DNA from: Mageeibacillus sp. UBA1212
GTDB lineage: Bacteria > Bacillota > Clostridia > UBA1212
Direction of reading: 5' to 3'
Assembly: GCA_002309655.1 (NCBI GenBank)
Contig: DBXM01000002.1
Location: forward strand, 1-64,000
DNA: 64,000 bases
Shown here: in pieces, positions 1 to 7,485 of the stretch
Position numbering within the stretch: the first letter of the stretch is position 1
Layout: each line of letters opens with the position of its first letter
Translations under genes and position numbers: made by a program
The notes under the pieces: model-generated
What the model saw: only the letters and a program-made list of their open reading frames with translations
Database searches by the model: none
Told to the model about the DNA's origin: nothing

Positions 1-1187
1 TTCTTGTCGAAGTCGCGGAGTCCGCCAGCCGGAGCGGGAGGAGTCTCTTTGACCGCGTAAGCACCGAATACCTGGATGCAGCCGATGCCGGTCCAGTAGT
101 CGCGTGCGCCTTCATAATCTCTGTAAGTACTCTTGGTAACAACAAGGCTCACGTAGCGTGCTCTGGATTCGGTGAACTCGATCGTCTTGGTCTGGCCCTT
201 TACGCCTACCGTGGTCTCGTTGTCGCCATGGTAAACGGTCGTCCAGTTGGAGCCGTCCTCGGAGATAACGACGTCATATGTGTTCGGCATGTACCAGCCG
301 GCGTCGTCCTTGCCTGTTTCCGACCAGGGCATCGGAAGGATGTTGATCTTGTTGATTTTGTACACGCCCTGCAGATCTACGTCAACTCTCATATTGGCAT
401 CAACAGTCGGAGAAACTGCGATCCAGCCGGTCATGTTGTATGGTCCGAATCCGTAAGGAACGGTGCTGCCGGTGACGGCGTTGATGTCCCACTGTCCGCT
501 GTTGCCGAGCACCCAGGTGGTGACGGAAGGATCAACGGTTGCCGTCGCGATCTTGTCGGCCGCAACGTTGCCGCTTGTGTTGTACGTATCGTAAACTTCG
601 ATTTCGCCGATGCCCGCGAACTGGTCGTCGTTATCGTCGTCGGTAACAACGTCGTTTCCTTTAACGATTGTGACTTTGACGTATCTCGCGCTGATCTTGT
701 CAAACTCGAACTCTCTCGCATGAGACATGTACCCGGTCCTGTCGGCCTCGCCGCAGACTCTGGTCCAGTTCGATCCGTCCGTCGAGACGTAAACGTCGTA
801 GGTGTTCGGGAACTTCGTGCCGAGGAAATGGTATTCCGTGTAGAGTTTAATGCGGCAGACGTCGTAGGCCTGACCGAGGTCGATGGTCGCGCTGGCGTTC
901 ATCGGCTCCGTTCCCTGCTTGTATACGTACCAGCCGTACTGATTGCAGACCGGCGCATTATCGGCGCCGTACGTGGTATTGTCGAATCTCTCGCCGTCGT
1001 TGATGTAGGCAATGTTCCAATAGGGATCGCCCATAGCGCTGCAGCCGTTCAGGTCCTCTTCAACAGGCTTGTTGAGAGCGAGGTTTCCGGAACCCGCGGA
1101 CGCTTTCATGGGCGCCGCAAGATTGAGCATTCCGATAACAGAAAACGCCATTACAGCGACCAGCAGATATGCTAAAATTCTCTTCAT
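1..1187 (-). CDS. Secreted protein with two discoidin (F5/8 type C) domains, C-terminus beyond window edge
   Basis: Reads off the left edge, so only about 395 N-terminal residues are visible. It begins MKRILAYLLVAVMAF, a signal peptide with an ASA-type cleavage site near residues 29-31, behind a GAGAAGG ribosome site. Two related modules follow. Each carries the pattern NTYDV-x-(V/I)S-x-DGSNWT (about 128-143 and 302-317) and a later ARYV (167-170 and 343-346). This is the usual pattern of discoidin/F5-8 type C (CBM32-like) domains, which commonly bind cell-surface sugars. A Pro/Ala linker near 381-389 leads to a part not seen here, where a catalytic or anchoring domain could lie. Likely an extracellular glycan-binding protein or the front of a multidomain glycosidase; no catalytic residues are visible. 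Confidence 0.85.
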   Translation of the reverse strand, partial: MKRILAYLLVAVMAFSVIGMLNLAAPMKASAGSGNLALNKPVEEDLNGCSAMGDPYWNIAYINDGERFDNTTYGADNAPVCNQYGWYVYKQGTEPMNASATIDLGQAYDVCRIKLYTEYHFLGTKFPNTYDVYVSTDGSNWTRVCGEADRTGYMSHAREFEFDKISARYVKVTIVKGNDVVTDDDNDDQFAGIGEIEVYDTYNTSGNVAADKIATATVDPSVTTWVLGNSGQWDINAVTGSTVPYGFGPYNMTGWIAVSPTVDANMRVDVDLQGVYKINKINILPMPWSETGKDDAGWYMPNTYDVVISEDGSNWTTVYHGDNETTVGVKGQTKTIEFTESRARYVSLVVTKSTYRDYEGARDYWTGIGCIQVFGAYAVKETPPAPAGGLRDFDK

Positions 1188-1340
1188 AATAACCCTTCTC
1201 CATTTAATTTTGTCATTTGGTGGTTTCGCCGATTCCAAAATGAATCAAATATTCTTTTAATAATACTCTTCACTCAGGAAGCAGCACAAAAGTCCCTTAT
1301 ATTATAACCGATTCCGCACAGTATGTGCAAGCGTTTTTTT

Positions 1341-1399
1341 ATAAAAAAGCGGCCTTCGCTCCAAAAATCGCGGAAAAAGTCCGTGACAGCGAAGGCCGC
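1341..1399 (-). terminator. Rho-independent terminator after pyrH
   Basis: A perfect 12-bp inverted repeat (arms 1349-1360 and 1388-1399, GCGGCCTTCGCT and its complement) is followed on the minus strand by TTTTTTAT. It ends the rpsB-tsf-pyrH transcript. The 1188-1466 gap otherwise holds only the AT-rich upstream region of the discoidin gene. Confidence 0.85.
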
Positions 1400-1466
1400 G
1401 CGCCGGCGCCGGTTATAAAGAGGCGCCGTTTTACGTTTTATGATGTGTGTTTTACCGTTTAACGGT

Positions 1467-2180
1467 TTATTTGCAGATCACGTCCGTGCCGGTCTTTTCG
1501 CCGCGGCAGACCCTGACGATATTCTCGGGGTCGCTGACGCCGAACACCTTCACCGGGATCTTGTTGTCGAGGCAGAACGCCGTCGCCGTGAGGTCCATCA
1601 CCTTGAGGCCGCCCGCGAGAACGTCGGACATCGCGATCTTTTCGTAGCGCTTCGCGTCCGGGTAGATTGCCGGGTCTTTGTCGTATACCGCGTCCACGTT
1701 CTTGGCGAGAAGGATCACGTCGCACTTAAGTTCCGCCGCTCTGAGCGCCGCGCCGGTGTCGGTCGTAAAAAACGGGCTTCCCGTTCCGCAGGCCAGAATC
1801 ACCACGCCGCCCTCTTTAAGATGCGCGTCCGCTTTGGACTTCACGTAGAACTCGCATATTCTGTCCATCTGGATCGCCGCCATCGGGAAAGGCTTCATGC
1901 CGAGATCGCGCAGCTTGTCGGCAAGGGCGAGGGCGTTCATGACGGTGGCGAGCATTCCCATGTGGTCGGCGTCCGTTCTGTCGAATTCCGGATTTTTGGC
2001 ACCGCGCCAGAAGTTGCCGCCGCCGACAACGATTGCGACCTCTATTCCCATCTCCTCGCGGAGGACCTTTATTCTTTTACCGATCTCTTCGAGCACGCCG
2101 TCGTCGATGCCGGTCCTGTCCTTCCCCGCGAGCGCCTCGCCGCTTACTTTAATAAGAACTCTTTTATAAACGCTTTTCAT
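1467..2180 (-). CDS. pyrH: UMP kinase
   Basis: Phosphorylates UMP to UDP with ATP, the committed kinase step of pyrimidine nucleotide synthesis; the family acts as a cytosolic hexamer. The 237-residue protein has the amino-acid-kinase fold signature: KVSGEAL near residue 11, a glycine-rich VVGGGNFWRG loop near 50-59, CGTGSPFFTTDT in the middle and KVMDLTA near the end. The start MKSVYKRVLIKVSGE was chosen over an in-frame start 20 codons upstream because the family begins just before this lysine-rich strand and a GAGGTAC site precedes it. Third gene of rpsB-tsf-pyrH. The frr gene that usually follows is absent; a terminator comes next. Confidence 0.95.
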   Translation of the reverse strand: MKSVYKRVLIKVSGEALAGKDRTGIDDGVLEEIGKRIKVLREEMGIEVAIVVGGGNFWRGAKNPEFDRTDADHMGMLATVMNALALADKLRDLGMKPFPMAAIQMDRICEFYVKSKADAHLKEGGVVILACGTGSPFFTTDTGAALRAAELKCDVILLAKNVDAVYDKDPAIYPDAKRYEKIAMSDVLAGGLKVMDLTATAFCLDNKIPVKVFGVSDPENIVRVCRGEKTGTDVICK

Positions 2181-2274
2181 CCTGAAGTACCTCGTAAATG
2201 ATTTTTGATGCCGGTTGTTATGAAAACGGCACGGCCTCAAAAGCGACGCCGTGCCGGTCCTTACGGTGAATGAA

Positions 2275-2925
2275 TCAGCCGTTGAGCTGTTTTTGAACTT
2301 CCTCAGCGAAGTTCTCTTCCTTCTTCTCGAGTCCCTCGCCTCTCTCGTATCTCACGAAACGTCTGATCTTGATGTTTTCGTTGAGCTTTGCGATGGTCTG
2401 GGTGAGAACGTCCTTGACCTTGACTTCGGGATCCTTGACGAAGCTCTGCTCGAGGAGGCAGAAGTCCTCGTAGTACTTGGACATACGGCCTTCCACGATC
2501 TTCTCGATGATCTTCTCGGGCTTGCCTTCGTTGCGGGCCTGGGCCTTGAGAACGTTGGCCTCTCTCTCGAGAGCCTCCGCGGGAACGTCTTCCTTCGCGA
2601 TGTAGAGCGGCTGGCTGGCAGCGATCTGCATAGCGATGTCTTTAACGAACTGCTTGAAAATGTCGTTTCTCGCGACGAAGTCTGTCTCGCAGTTTACTTC
2701 GAGGAGAACGCCGATTCTTCCGCCGCCGTGGATGTAGGAATCAACGATACCTTCGGAAGCGATCCTGCCGGATTTCTTGACGGCGGTGGAAAGTCCCTTT
2801 TCGCGAAGGTAGTCGATTGCCTTCGCCATGTCGCCGTTGCAGGCTTCGAGGGCCTTCTTGCAATCGGCAATGCCGGCCTGTGTCTTTTCGCGCAAATCTT
2901 TAATCATCGTCATATCTATAGCCAT
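2275..2925 (-). CDS. tsf: Elongation factor Ts
   Basis: Nucleotide exchange factor that recycles EF-Tu·GDP to EF-Tu·GTP during translation. The 216-residue protein has the N-terminal UBA-like domain (MIKDLREKTQAGIADCKKAL) and the core motif TDFVARN at residues 81-87, which contacts the EF-Tu GTPase domain. It is shorter than the ~280-residue enterobacterial form, consistent with a single-core EF-Ts. An AGGAGGAAAACACA ribosome site lies directly upstream. It sits between rpsB and pyrH, the classic bacterial order, so it is very likely co-transcribed from the promoter ahead of rpsB. Confidence 0.96.
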   Translation of the reverse strand: MAIDMTMIKDLREKTQAGIADCKKALEACNGDMAKAIDYLREKGLSTAVKKSGRIASEGIVDSYIHGGGRIGVLLEVNCETDFVARNDIFKQFVKDIAMQIAASQPLYIAKEDVPAEALEREANVLKAQARNEGKPEKIIEKIVEGRMSKYYEDFCLLEQSFVKDPEVKVKDVLTQTIAKLNENIKIRRFVRYERGEGLEKKEENFAEEVQKQLNG

Positions 2926-3001
2926 TGTGTTTTCCTCCTGTTGATCGTTTGAAAACGCATCTTATTAAAGTGCGTTTCGGGAATTAATTGCGTTCCGGGA
3001 A

Positions 3002-3775
3002 TCAGTTGTTGATAGCTGCTTCGAGCTCTTCGGCTTCGAGTGCGGGATCCGCGGGAGCCTCTTCGGCCGCGATCTTCTTCGCATACTCGTCTGCGCCTTC
3101 ACGTCCCTCGATGACGGCGTCTGCCATTTTCGAGGTGATGAGCTTGATGGCGCGGATAGCGTCGTCGTTTGCCGGGATCGGGTAGTCAACGTCCTCGGGG
3201 TCGCAGTTGGTGTCGACGATACCGATTACGGGGATACCGATCTTTCTCGCTTCGAGAACCGCGTTCTTCTCGGCCTTCGGGTCGACTACGAAAACGACGT
3301 TCGGAAGTCTGTCCATGGCTCTGATGCCGGCGAGGTTCTTCTCAAGCTTGTCGCGCTCGAGCTTCAGCTTGACAACTTCCTTCTTGGGAAGGTAGTCGAA
3401 CGTGCCGTTGGCCTCTTTCTCGTTGAGCTCGTTCATCCTCTGGATTCTGGTGCGGATCGTCTGGTAGTTGGTCAGCATACCGCCGAGCCATCTGTTGTTG
3501 ACGTAGAACATACCGCAGCGCTGAGCTTCCTCGGCGATGGCGTCCTTCGCCTGCTTCTTCGTTCCGACGAAAAGGATCGTGCCGGATTCGGCGGCGACCT
3601 GCTGAACGAAAGCGTAAGCTTCGTCGATCTTCTTAACGGTCTTCTGCAGGTCGATGATATGGATACCGTTTCTCTCCATATAGATGTACTCGTTCATCTT
3701 AGGATTCCATCTCCTGGTCTGATGACCGAAATGCACACCTGCTTCAAGTAACTGTTTCATTGAAATAACACTCAT
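3002..3775 (-). CDS. rpsB: 30S ribosomal protein S2
   Basis: Structural protein of the small ribosomal subunit, needed for S1 recruitment in many bacteria. The 257 residues open with the family signature SMKQLLEAGVHFGHQTRRWNPKM and continue with YIYMERNGIHIIDLQKT and RWLGGMLTNYQTI, all highly conserved in S2. The C-terminus is an Ala/Glu-rich tail (EEAPADPALEAEELEAAINN), common in Firmicutes S2. An AGGAGG site precedes the ATG. First gene of the rpsB-tsf-pyrH operon, with a consensus promoter about 105-135 bp upstream and a roughly 100-nt leader that could carry autogenous control by S2; that control is inference. Confidence 0.97.
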   Translation of the reverse strand: MSVISMKQLLEAGVHFGHQTRRWNPKMNEYIYMERNGIHIIDLQKTVKKIDEAYAFVQQVAAESGTILFVGTKKQAKDAIAEEAQRCGMFYVNNRWLGGMLTNYQTIRTRIQRMNELNEKEANGTFDYLPKKEVVKLKLERDKLEKNLAGIRAMDRLPNVVFVVDPKAEKNAVLEARKIGIPVIGIVDTNCDPEDVDYPIPANDDAIRAIKLITSKMADAVIEGREGADEYAKKIAAEEAPADPALEAEELEAAINN

Positions 3776-3881
3776 TTTAAACCTCCTGTTTTTCCTCCGG
3801 AGCCCTCTTCTGACCGTTAAAACCCCTCGAGGAGTTCACAAGCCGGCCATCAGACTCCGTGTGAATTTCAATATCCGCGTA

Positions 3882-3910
3882 ATTATAATATATCGGCAAG
3901 TCCTTTGCAA
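3882..3910 (-). promoter_or_regulatory. Sigma-A promoter of rpsB-tsf-pyrH
   Basis: Minus-strand TTGCAA (3905-3910), 17-bp spacer, TATAAT (3882-3887). Predicted start near 3875 gives a ~100-nt GC-rich leader before rpsB, long enough to fold into a regulatory structure. Confidence 0.75.
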
Positions 3911-3944
3911 GCACTTTTTTTCGATTTTAAGGTCAAAAAGAACG

Positions 3945-3992
3945 CAAAAGCCCGGGAACGCCTTTAGAGATCATCATAAGGGCGTTCCCGGG
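3945..3992 (-). terminator. Terminator after the first solute-binding protein gene
   Basis: 12-bp inverted repeat (3951-3962 and 3981-3992, CCCGGGAACGCC and complement), followed on the minus strand by CTTTTGCG. Separates the solute-binding gene from the rpsB promoter. Confidence 0.7.
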
Positions 3993-4041
3993 ATTCTTCT
4001 TTATATTCGAGCCGCCGCGGTTGCGTTACGGCCCGGAAAGG

Positions 4042-5463
4042 TTATTCGTTGTAAAGCGATTCCCACTTGAGGTTGGCTTCCGTCTCCAGCTTCTCGAGCA
4101 GCGTGTCGGCGCTCATCTTGCCGTTCACGACGTTGGGAACCAGGTTCTGCAGCGCGGTCGTTACGATCTTCGCGATGTCAGGCGGGAGCACGCACTCGAT
4201 ACGTCCGTAGGTGTCGGCCTCGGGGTACGATACGAAAGCGTAGTAGTTCTTGCCCTCTTCGGGGTCGTCTCTCCTGTCGGCGAAAGGAACTCTCCAGAAG
4301 CTGTCGTCCGCAAGGGATCTGACGTTCGGAACGGAGCCGCCTTCCTGTCCGTTGTAGGCGCGCTGGCCTTCGGGCGTGTAGAGGGAGAGCGTGAGAGCGG
4401 CTGCGGCGTCTTTATTCTTCGTTCCGTTGAAAACGACGAATCCGGTCGCGCCTGTTCCGACCTTGTGAACGGGTGTCGCGGGCATCGAGACGACGTCCCA
4501 GTCAATACCCTTCTGCTCGTACTCTCTTCCGATCGTCGCGAAGGACGGGAAAACGAGCGATCCGAAAACGGTTCTGTAGGAGGAGAAGTCTCTTCTCGAA
4601 GCGGCGCTGGTGTTGATTCCCTGCGCTCCGGTGCCGTTCTGGTCGACGGGCTCATAGCGGAAAATGTTCTCTTCCACGATGCCTACCATCTCCATAACGC
4701 CTTCAAGCACCTTCTCGTCGGACTTGAAGTAGACCTTCTTGTTGGCGGTGTCGTAGTATTTGCCGCCCCAGCCTTCAAGGAACATAACCGAAACCGGCGT
4801 GTAGCCCAGAGGCATCGAGCCGCCGACAATCTTGTCCTCGGATTCTTCGTCGGTGGTGAGAACTCGGCAGTACTGCTTGAACGTCTCCCAGGTCCACTCG
4901 TCCTTCGACTCGAGCTCGATCGGGTCAACGAGGTTGGCGCCTCTGACAAGGTCTCTGTTGTAGTGGAGCAGCATATGGTTGTAGTCGCGCAGCACCATAT
5001 AAAGCCTGCCCTCGCAGACGCCCATCTGCATAATCGCGGCGAAAACGTTCGAGAGGTCGATTCCGTACGCCTCGACATAGTAGTCGAGAGGCATCAGCGC
5101 CTTCTGCACGACGGCGTAGTTGTAAACCTGCGTCTCATCGAGGAAGAACACGTCGCCGCACGTCTTGGAAGAGATCTGCGCCTGAAGCGCGGTTGTGGAT
5201 ACGTTGAACTCCACGGTGACCTTGACGTCGGGGTACTTGGTGTTGAATGTCGAGATCCAGTCGTTGATCGACCGCTTCTGCTGCTCGGTCGTCGTGAACG
5301 TGTACTGGACCTTTATCTTGCCGCTCGGCTCGGGAAGGTACCCCTCGGGAAGTTCACCGGTCTGAGGCGTGTAAACCGAACATCCGGAAATGCCCGCAAT
5401 AAGAAGTACCGACGCAATCACGACGGCTAAAATCTTGAAAATTCTGCTTTTTTGAAGAGTCAT
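4042..5463 (-). CDS. Extracellular solute-binding lipoprotein (ABC sugar-type), paralogue 1
   Basis: 473 residues. A basic N-terminus and hydrophobic stretch end in the lipobox AGISGC (lipidated Cys28), so it is anchored to the outer face of the membrane. The body has the layout of family-1 sugar-binding proteins: a KIKVQY strand, YPDVKVTVEF, and TKNKDAAAALTLSLYTPEGQ near the C-terminal lobe. About 45% of visible segments match the neighbour at 5837-7273; both share TGELP-x-GY-x-P-x-PSGKIK after the lipobox and NGQEGGSVPNVR later. A consensus promoter and strong GAGGAGG site suggest high expression. No permease or ATPase gene lies nearby, so it must use a remote transporter or act as a sensor. 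Ligand unknown. Confidence 0.88.
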   Translation of the reverse strand: MTLQKSRIFKILAVVIASVLLIAGISGCSVYTPQTGELPEGYLPEPSGKIKVQYTFTTTEQQKRSINDWISTFNTKYPDVKVTVEFNVSTTALQAQISSKTCGDVFFLDETQVYNYAVVQKALMPLDYYVEAYGIDLSNVFAAIMQMGVCEGRLYMVLRDYNHMLLHYNRDLVRGANLVDPIELESKDEWTWETFKQYCRVLTTDEESEDKIVGGSMPLGYTPVSVMFLEGWGGKYYDTANKKVYFKSDEKVLEGVMEMVGIVEENIFRYEPVDQNGTGAQGINTSAASRRDFSSYRTVFGSLVFPSFATIGREYEQKGIDWDVVSMPATPVHKVGTGATGFVVFNGTKNKDAAAALTLSLYTPEGQRAYNGQEGGSVPNVRSLADDSFWRVPFADRRDDPEEGKNYYAFVSYPEADTYGRIECVLPPDIAKIVTTALQNLVPNVVNGKMSADTLLEKLETEANLKWESLYNE

Positions 5464-5487
5464 AGTCTACCTCCTCTTTTTTTCTAA

Positions 5488-5516
5488 ATTATAAAACTCC
5501 GCAATTCCCGTGTCAA
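5488..5516 (-). promoter_or_regulatory. Consensus sigma-A promoter of solute-binding gene 1
   Basis: Perfect minus-strand TTGACA (5511-5516), 17-bp spacer, TATAAT (5488-5493). Start near 5481 leaves a very short leader with the GAGGAGG ribosome site. Confidence 0.85.
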
Positions 5517-5713
5517 CATCTTTCGGCCCGTTTTTGCCGCTTTTTGCCGCTTTTGCGGTATTTTGCAAGGTATTGCAAGGTTTGTGCCGGTTTCGACAAA
5601 TCATTTACCTGTTCCGGCATATCAGGTCCGGTTTTCGGGAATTCTCCGCGGTTTTTCAGGAAGGCTAAAGCATTGTTCCGGGAAGTCCCAATTCGTGTCC
5701 CTATAAAGCGCAA

Positions 5714-5750
5714 GCGGAAACAGCCTCCGCGCCGCGGCAGCCGTTTCCGC
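5714..5750 (-). terminator. Possible terminator hairpin after solute-binding gene 2
   Basis: GCGGAAAC (5714-5721) pairs with GTTTCCGC (5743-5750), with further inner pairing. On the minus strand it is followed by TTGCGCTTTATAG, a weak T-tract, so termination is uncertain. Confidence 0.4.
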
Positions 5751-5836
5751 CTGTTCAAAGTTCAGAGCTTAAAGTTCACGCCGCGAGGGCCTCCTTTTTT
5801 TCTCCAAACCTCTAAAGATATTTCAGTGTCCGTTCA

Positions 5837-7273
5837 TCAACCTTCGTAGATGGATTCCCACTTCTGGTTGGCTTCTTCCTCGAGCTCTCTCAGCGTTACG
5901 TCGACAGCTTTGGAGCCGTTGACCGCGTTCGGAACGACGTTCTGCATGTACTTCTTAACGATCGAAGCAATCTCCGGAGGAATGACGCACTCTACCTGGC
6001 CGTAGGTGTCGGCTTCAGGATAAGAGATAAACGCGTAGTAGTTCTTGCCGTTCTCGGGATCAACCGTGTTGTCAGCAAAGGGAACTCTCCAGAAATCGGC
6101 GTCCGCAAGCGTTCTGACGTTCGGCACGGAGCCGCCTTCCTGACCGTTGTAAGCCTTCTGGCCGTCAACAGTGTAGAGGGAGAGGCAGAGAGCCGCAGCG
6201 GCGTCCTTGTTCTTGGTTCCATTGAATACCGCGAAGCCGGTCGCACCGGTACCTACCTTCGGCGTCGGGAAGTGAGGCATCGAAATGACGTCCCAGTCGA
6301 TTCCCTTGGACTCGTAGTCCTTGCCGCCCGAAGCGAAGCTCGGGAACTCGGTGTCGCGGAAAGCGATCTGCGTGGTTGCGTTGTAGTTGCTGAAGCTGTT
6401 CTGCGAGGGGGTGTCCTTGATCGACTGAGCGCCTACGCCGGCGGTGTCGACAGGGATGAATTTGCAGACGTTCGCCTCAACGAAGTCTACCATCTCGGTA
6501 ACGCCCTTAAGAACGTTCTCGTCGGAAATGAAGGTGACCTTCTTGTTCTCTTTGTCGTACCACTGGCCGCCCCATCCTTCAAGGAAAGGAATGTAGACAG
6601 GCGCGTAGCCGAGTCTGAGCTGGCATCCAACCGACTTTCTGTCGGACTCGTCATCCATCGTGGTGAGAGCCGTGCAGTACTGCTTGAACGTCTCCCAGTC
6701 CCAGGTGTTGTCCTTCTCGAGCTCGATCGGGTCGGTGAGCTGAGCGGACCTGATGAGGTCTCTGTTGTAGAACAGAACGATGTGGTTGTAGTCGCGCATT
6801 ACCATGTAAAGTCTGCCTTCGACGGTACCCATGTCCTTAATAGCCGAGAAAACGTCGGAGAGGTCGATTTCAAGAGCCTCAACGAAGTAATCCAGCGGCA
6901 TCAGAGCCTTCTGCACAGATGCGTAGTTGTAAACGTCGGTCTCCCAGAGGAAGAACACGTCGCCAACGGTCTTGCTGGCGATCTGGTTTGCAATGACGTC
7001 CTTGCCCACGGTGGAGAGCTCGGCGTTAACCTGAACGTCGGGATACTTCTTCGTAAAACTCGCTACCCAGTCGTTGACCGATCTCTTGTCGGCCTCGGTG
7101 TTGGCAATGTAATACTGGAGTTTGATTTTTCCTGACGGGTTAGGCTGATAGCCATCCGGAAGCTCGCCGGTCTGGGGGGTGTATTTTTTGCATCCCGCGA
7201 TGGCAAAGGAAAGCATCAGAGCAAGCGCGAAACACACGGCAACTCTAATAAAACCTTTCATGTTTTTCTTCAT
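5837..7273 (-). CDS. Extracellular solute-binding lipoprotein (ABC sugar-type), paralogue 2
   Basis: 478 residues from MKKNMKGFIRVAV; the start was chosen because a TTTGGAGGTAG ribosome site precedes it, while the in-frame upstream ATG lies inside that site. The lipobox FAIAGC puts the lipidated cysteine at residue 28. The protein matches the adjacent 4042-5463 gene across its length (TGELPDGYQPNPSGKIKLQY; FNGTKNKDAAAALCLSLYTVDGQ; NGQEGGSVPNVRTLADADFWRVPFAD is present in near-identical form), so the two are tandem duplicates. By family it captures an oligosaccharide or similar solute for an ABC importer. No importer membrane components are encoded nearby. The promoter is not clear; a TATAAT lies at 7347-7352 without a good -35. 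Confidence 0.88.
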   Translation of the reverse strand: MKKNMKGFIRVAVCFALALMLSFAIAGCKKYTPQTGELPDGYQPNPSGKIKLQYYIANTEADKRSVNDWVASFTKKYPDVQVNAELSTVGKDVIANQIASKTVGDVFFLWETDVYNYASVQKALMPLDYFVEALEIDLSDVFSAIKDMGTVEGRLYMVMRDYNHIVLFYNRDLIRSAQLTDPIELEKDNTWDWETFKQYCTALTTMDDESDRKSVGCQLRLGYAPVYIPFLEGWGGQWYDKENKKVTFISDENVLKGVTEMVDFVEANVCKFIPVDTAGVGAQSIKDTPSQNSFSNYNATTQIAFRDTEFPSFASGGKDYESKGIDWDVISMPHFPTPKVGTGATGFAVFNGTKNKDAAAALCLSLYTVDGQKAYNGQEGGSVPNVRTLADADFWRVPFADNTVDPENGKNYYAFISYPEADTYGQVECVIPPEIASIVKKYMQNVVPNAVNGSKAVDVTLRELEEEANQKWESIYEG

Positions 7274-7485
7274 AAAAACACTACCTCCAAACAAAAATAA
7301 GTGTGCGGTAAAAAGAGCCGTTCGGCCTGTTCACACAACAAGTACCATTATATTAACACATCCCGAAATCCACTGCAAGCAAAAAATGCAACAAAAGCGC
7401 GGTTTCAAGGTATTTTTAAAGAAACTCCCCGTGAAAAGGCTCCGTGCGGCTTATTTGACGGCTGTAAAAGGTCTCATTTTTGCGT

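Larger units (their letters stand above)
5464..5836. other. 373-bp intergenic region between two solute-binding genes
   Basis: Contains the promoter of the 4042-5463 gene at its left end, a short stretch of imperfect direct repeats (TTGCCGCTTT twice and GCAAGGT twice, about 5527-5582) and a GC-rich hairpin near 5714-5750. I see no convincing gene in it. Confidence 0.5.

Noticed and set aside
7273..7485. Promoter for the second solute-binding gene at TATAAT 7347-7352
   Set aside because: The nearest -35-like box (TTGCAG) is 20 bp away, beyond normal spacing, so I did not list it.
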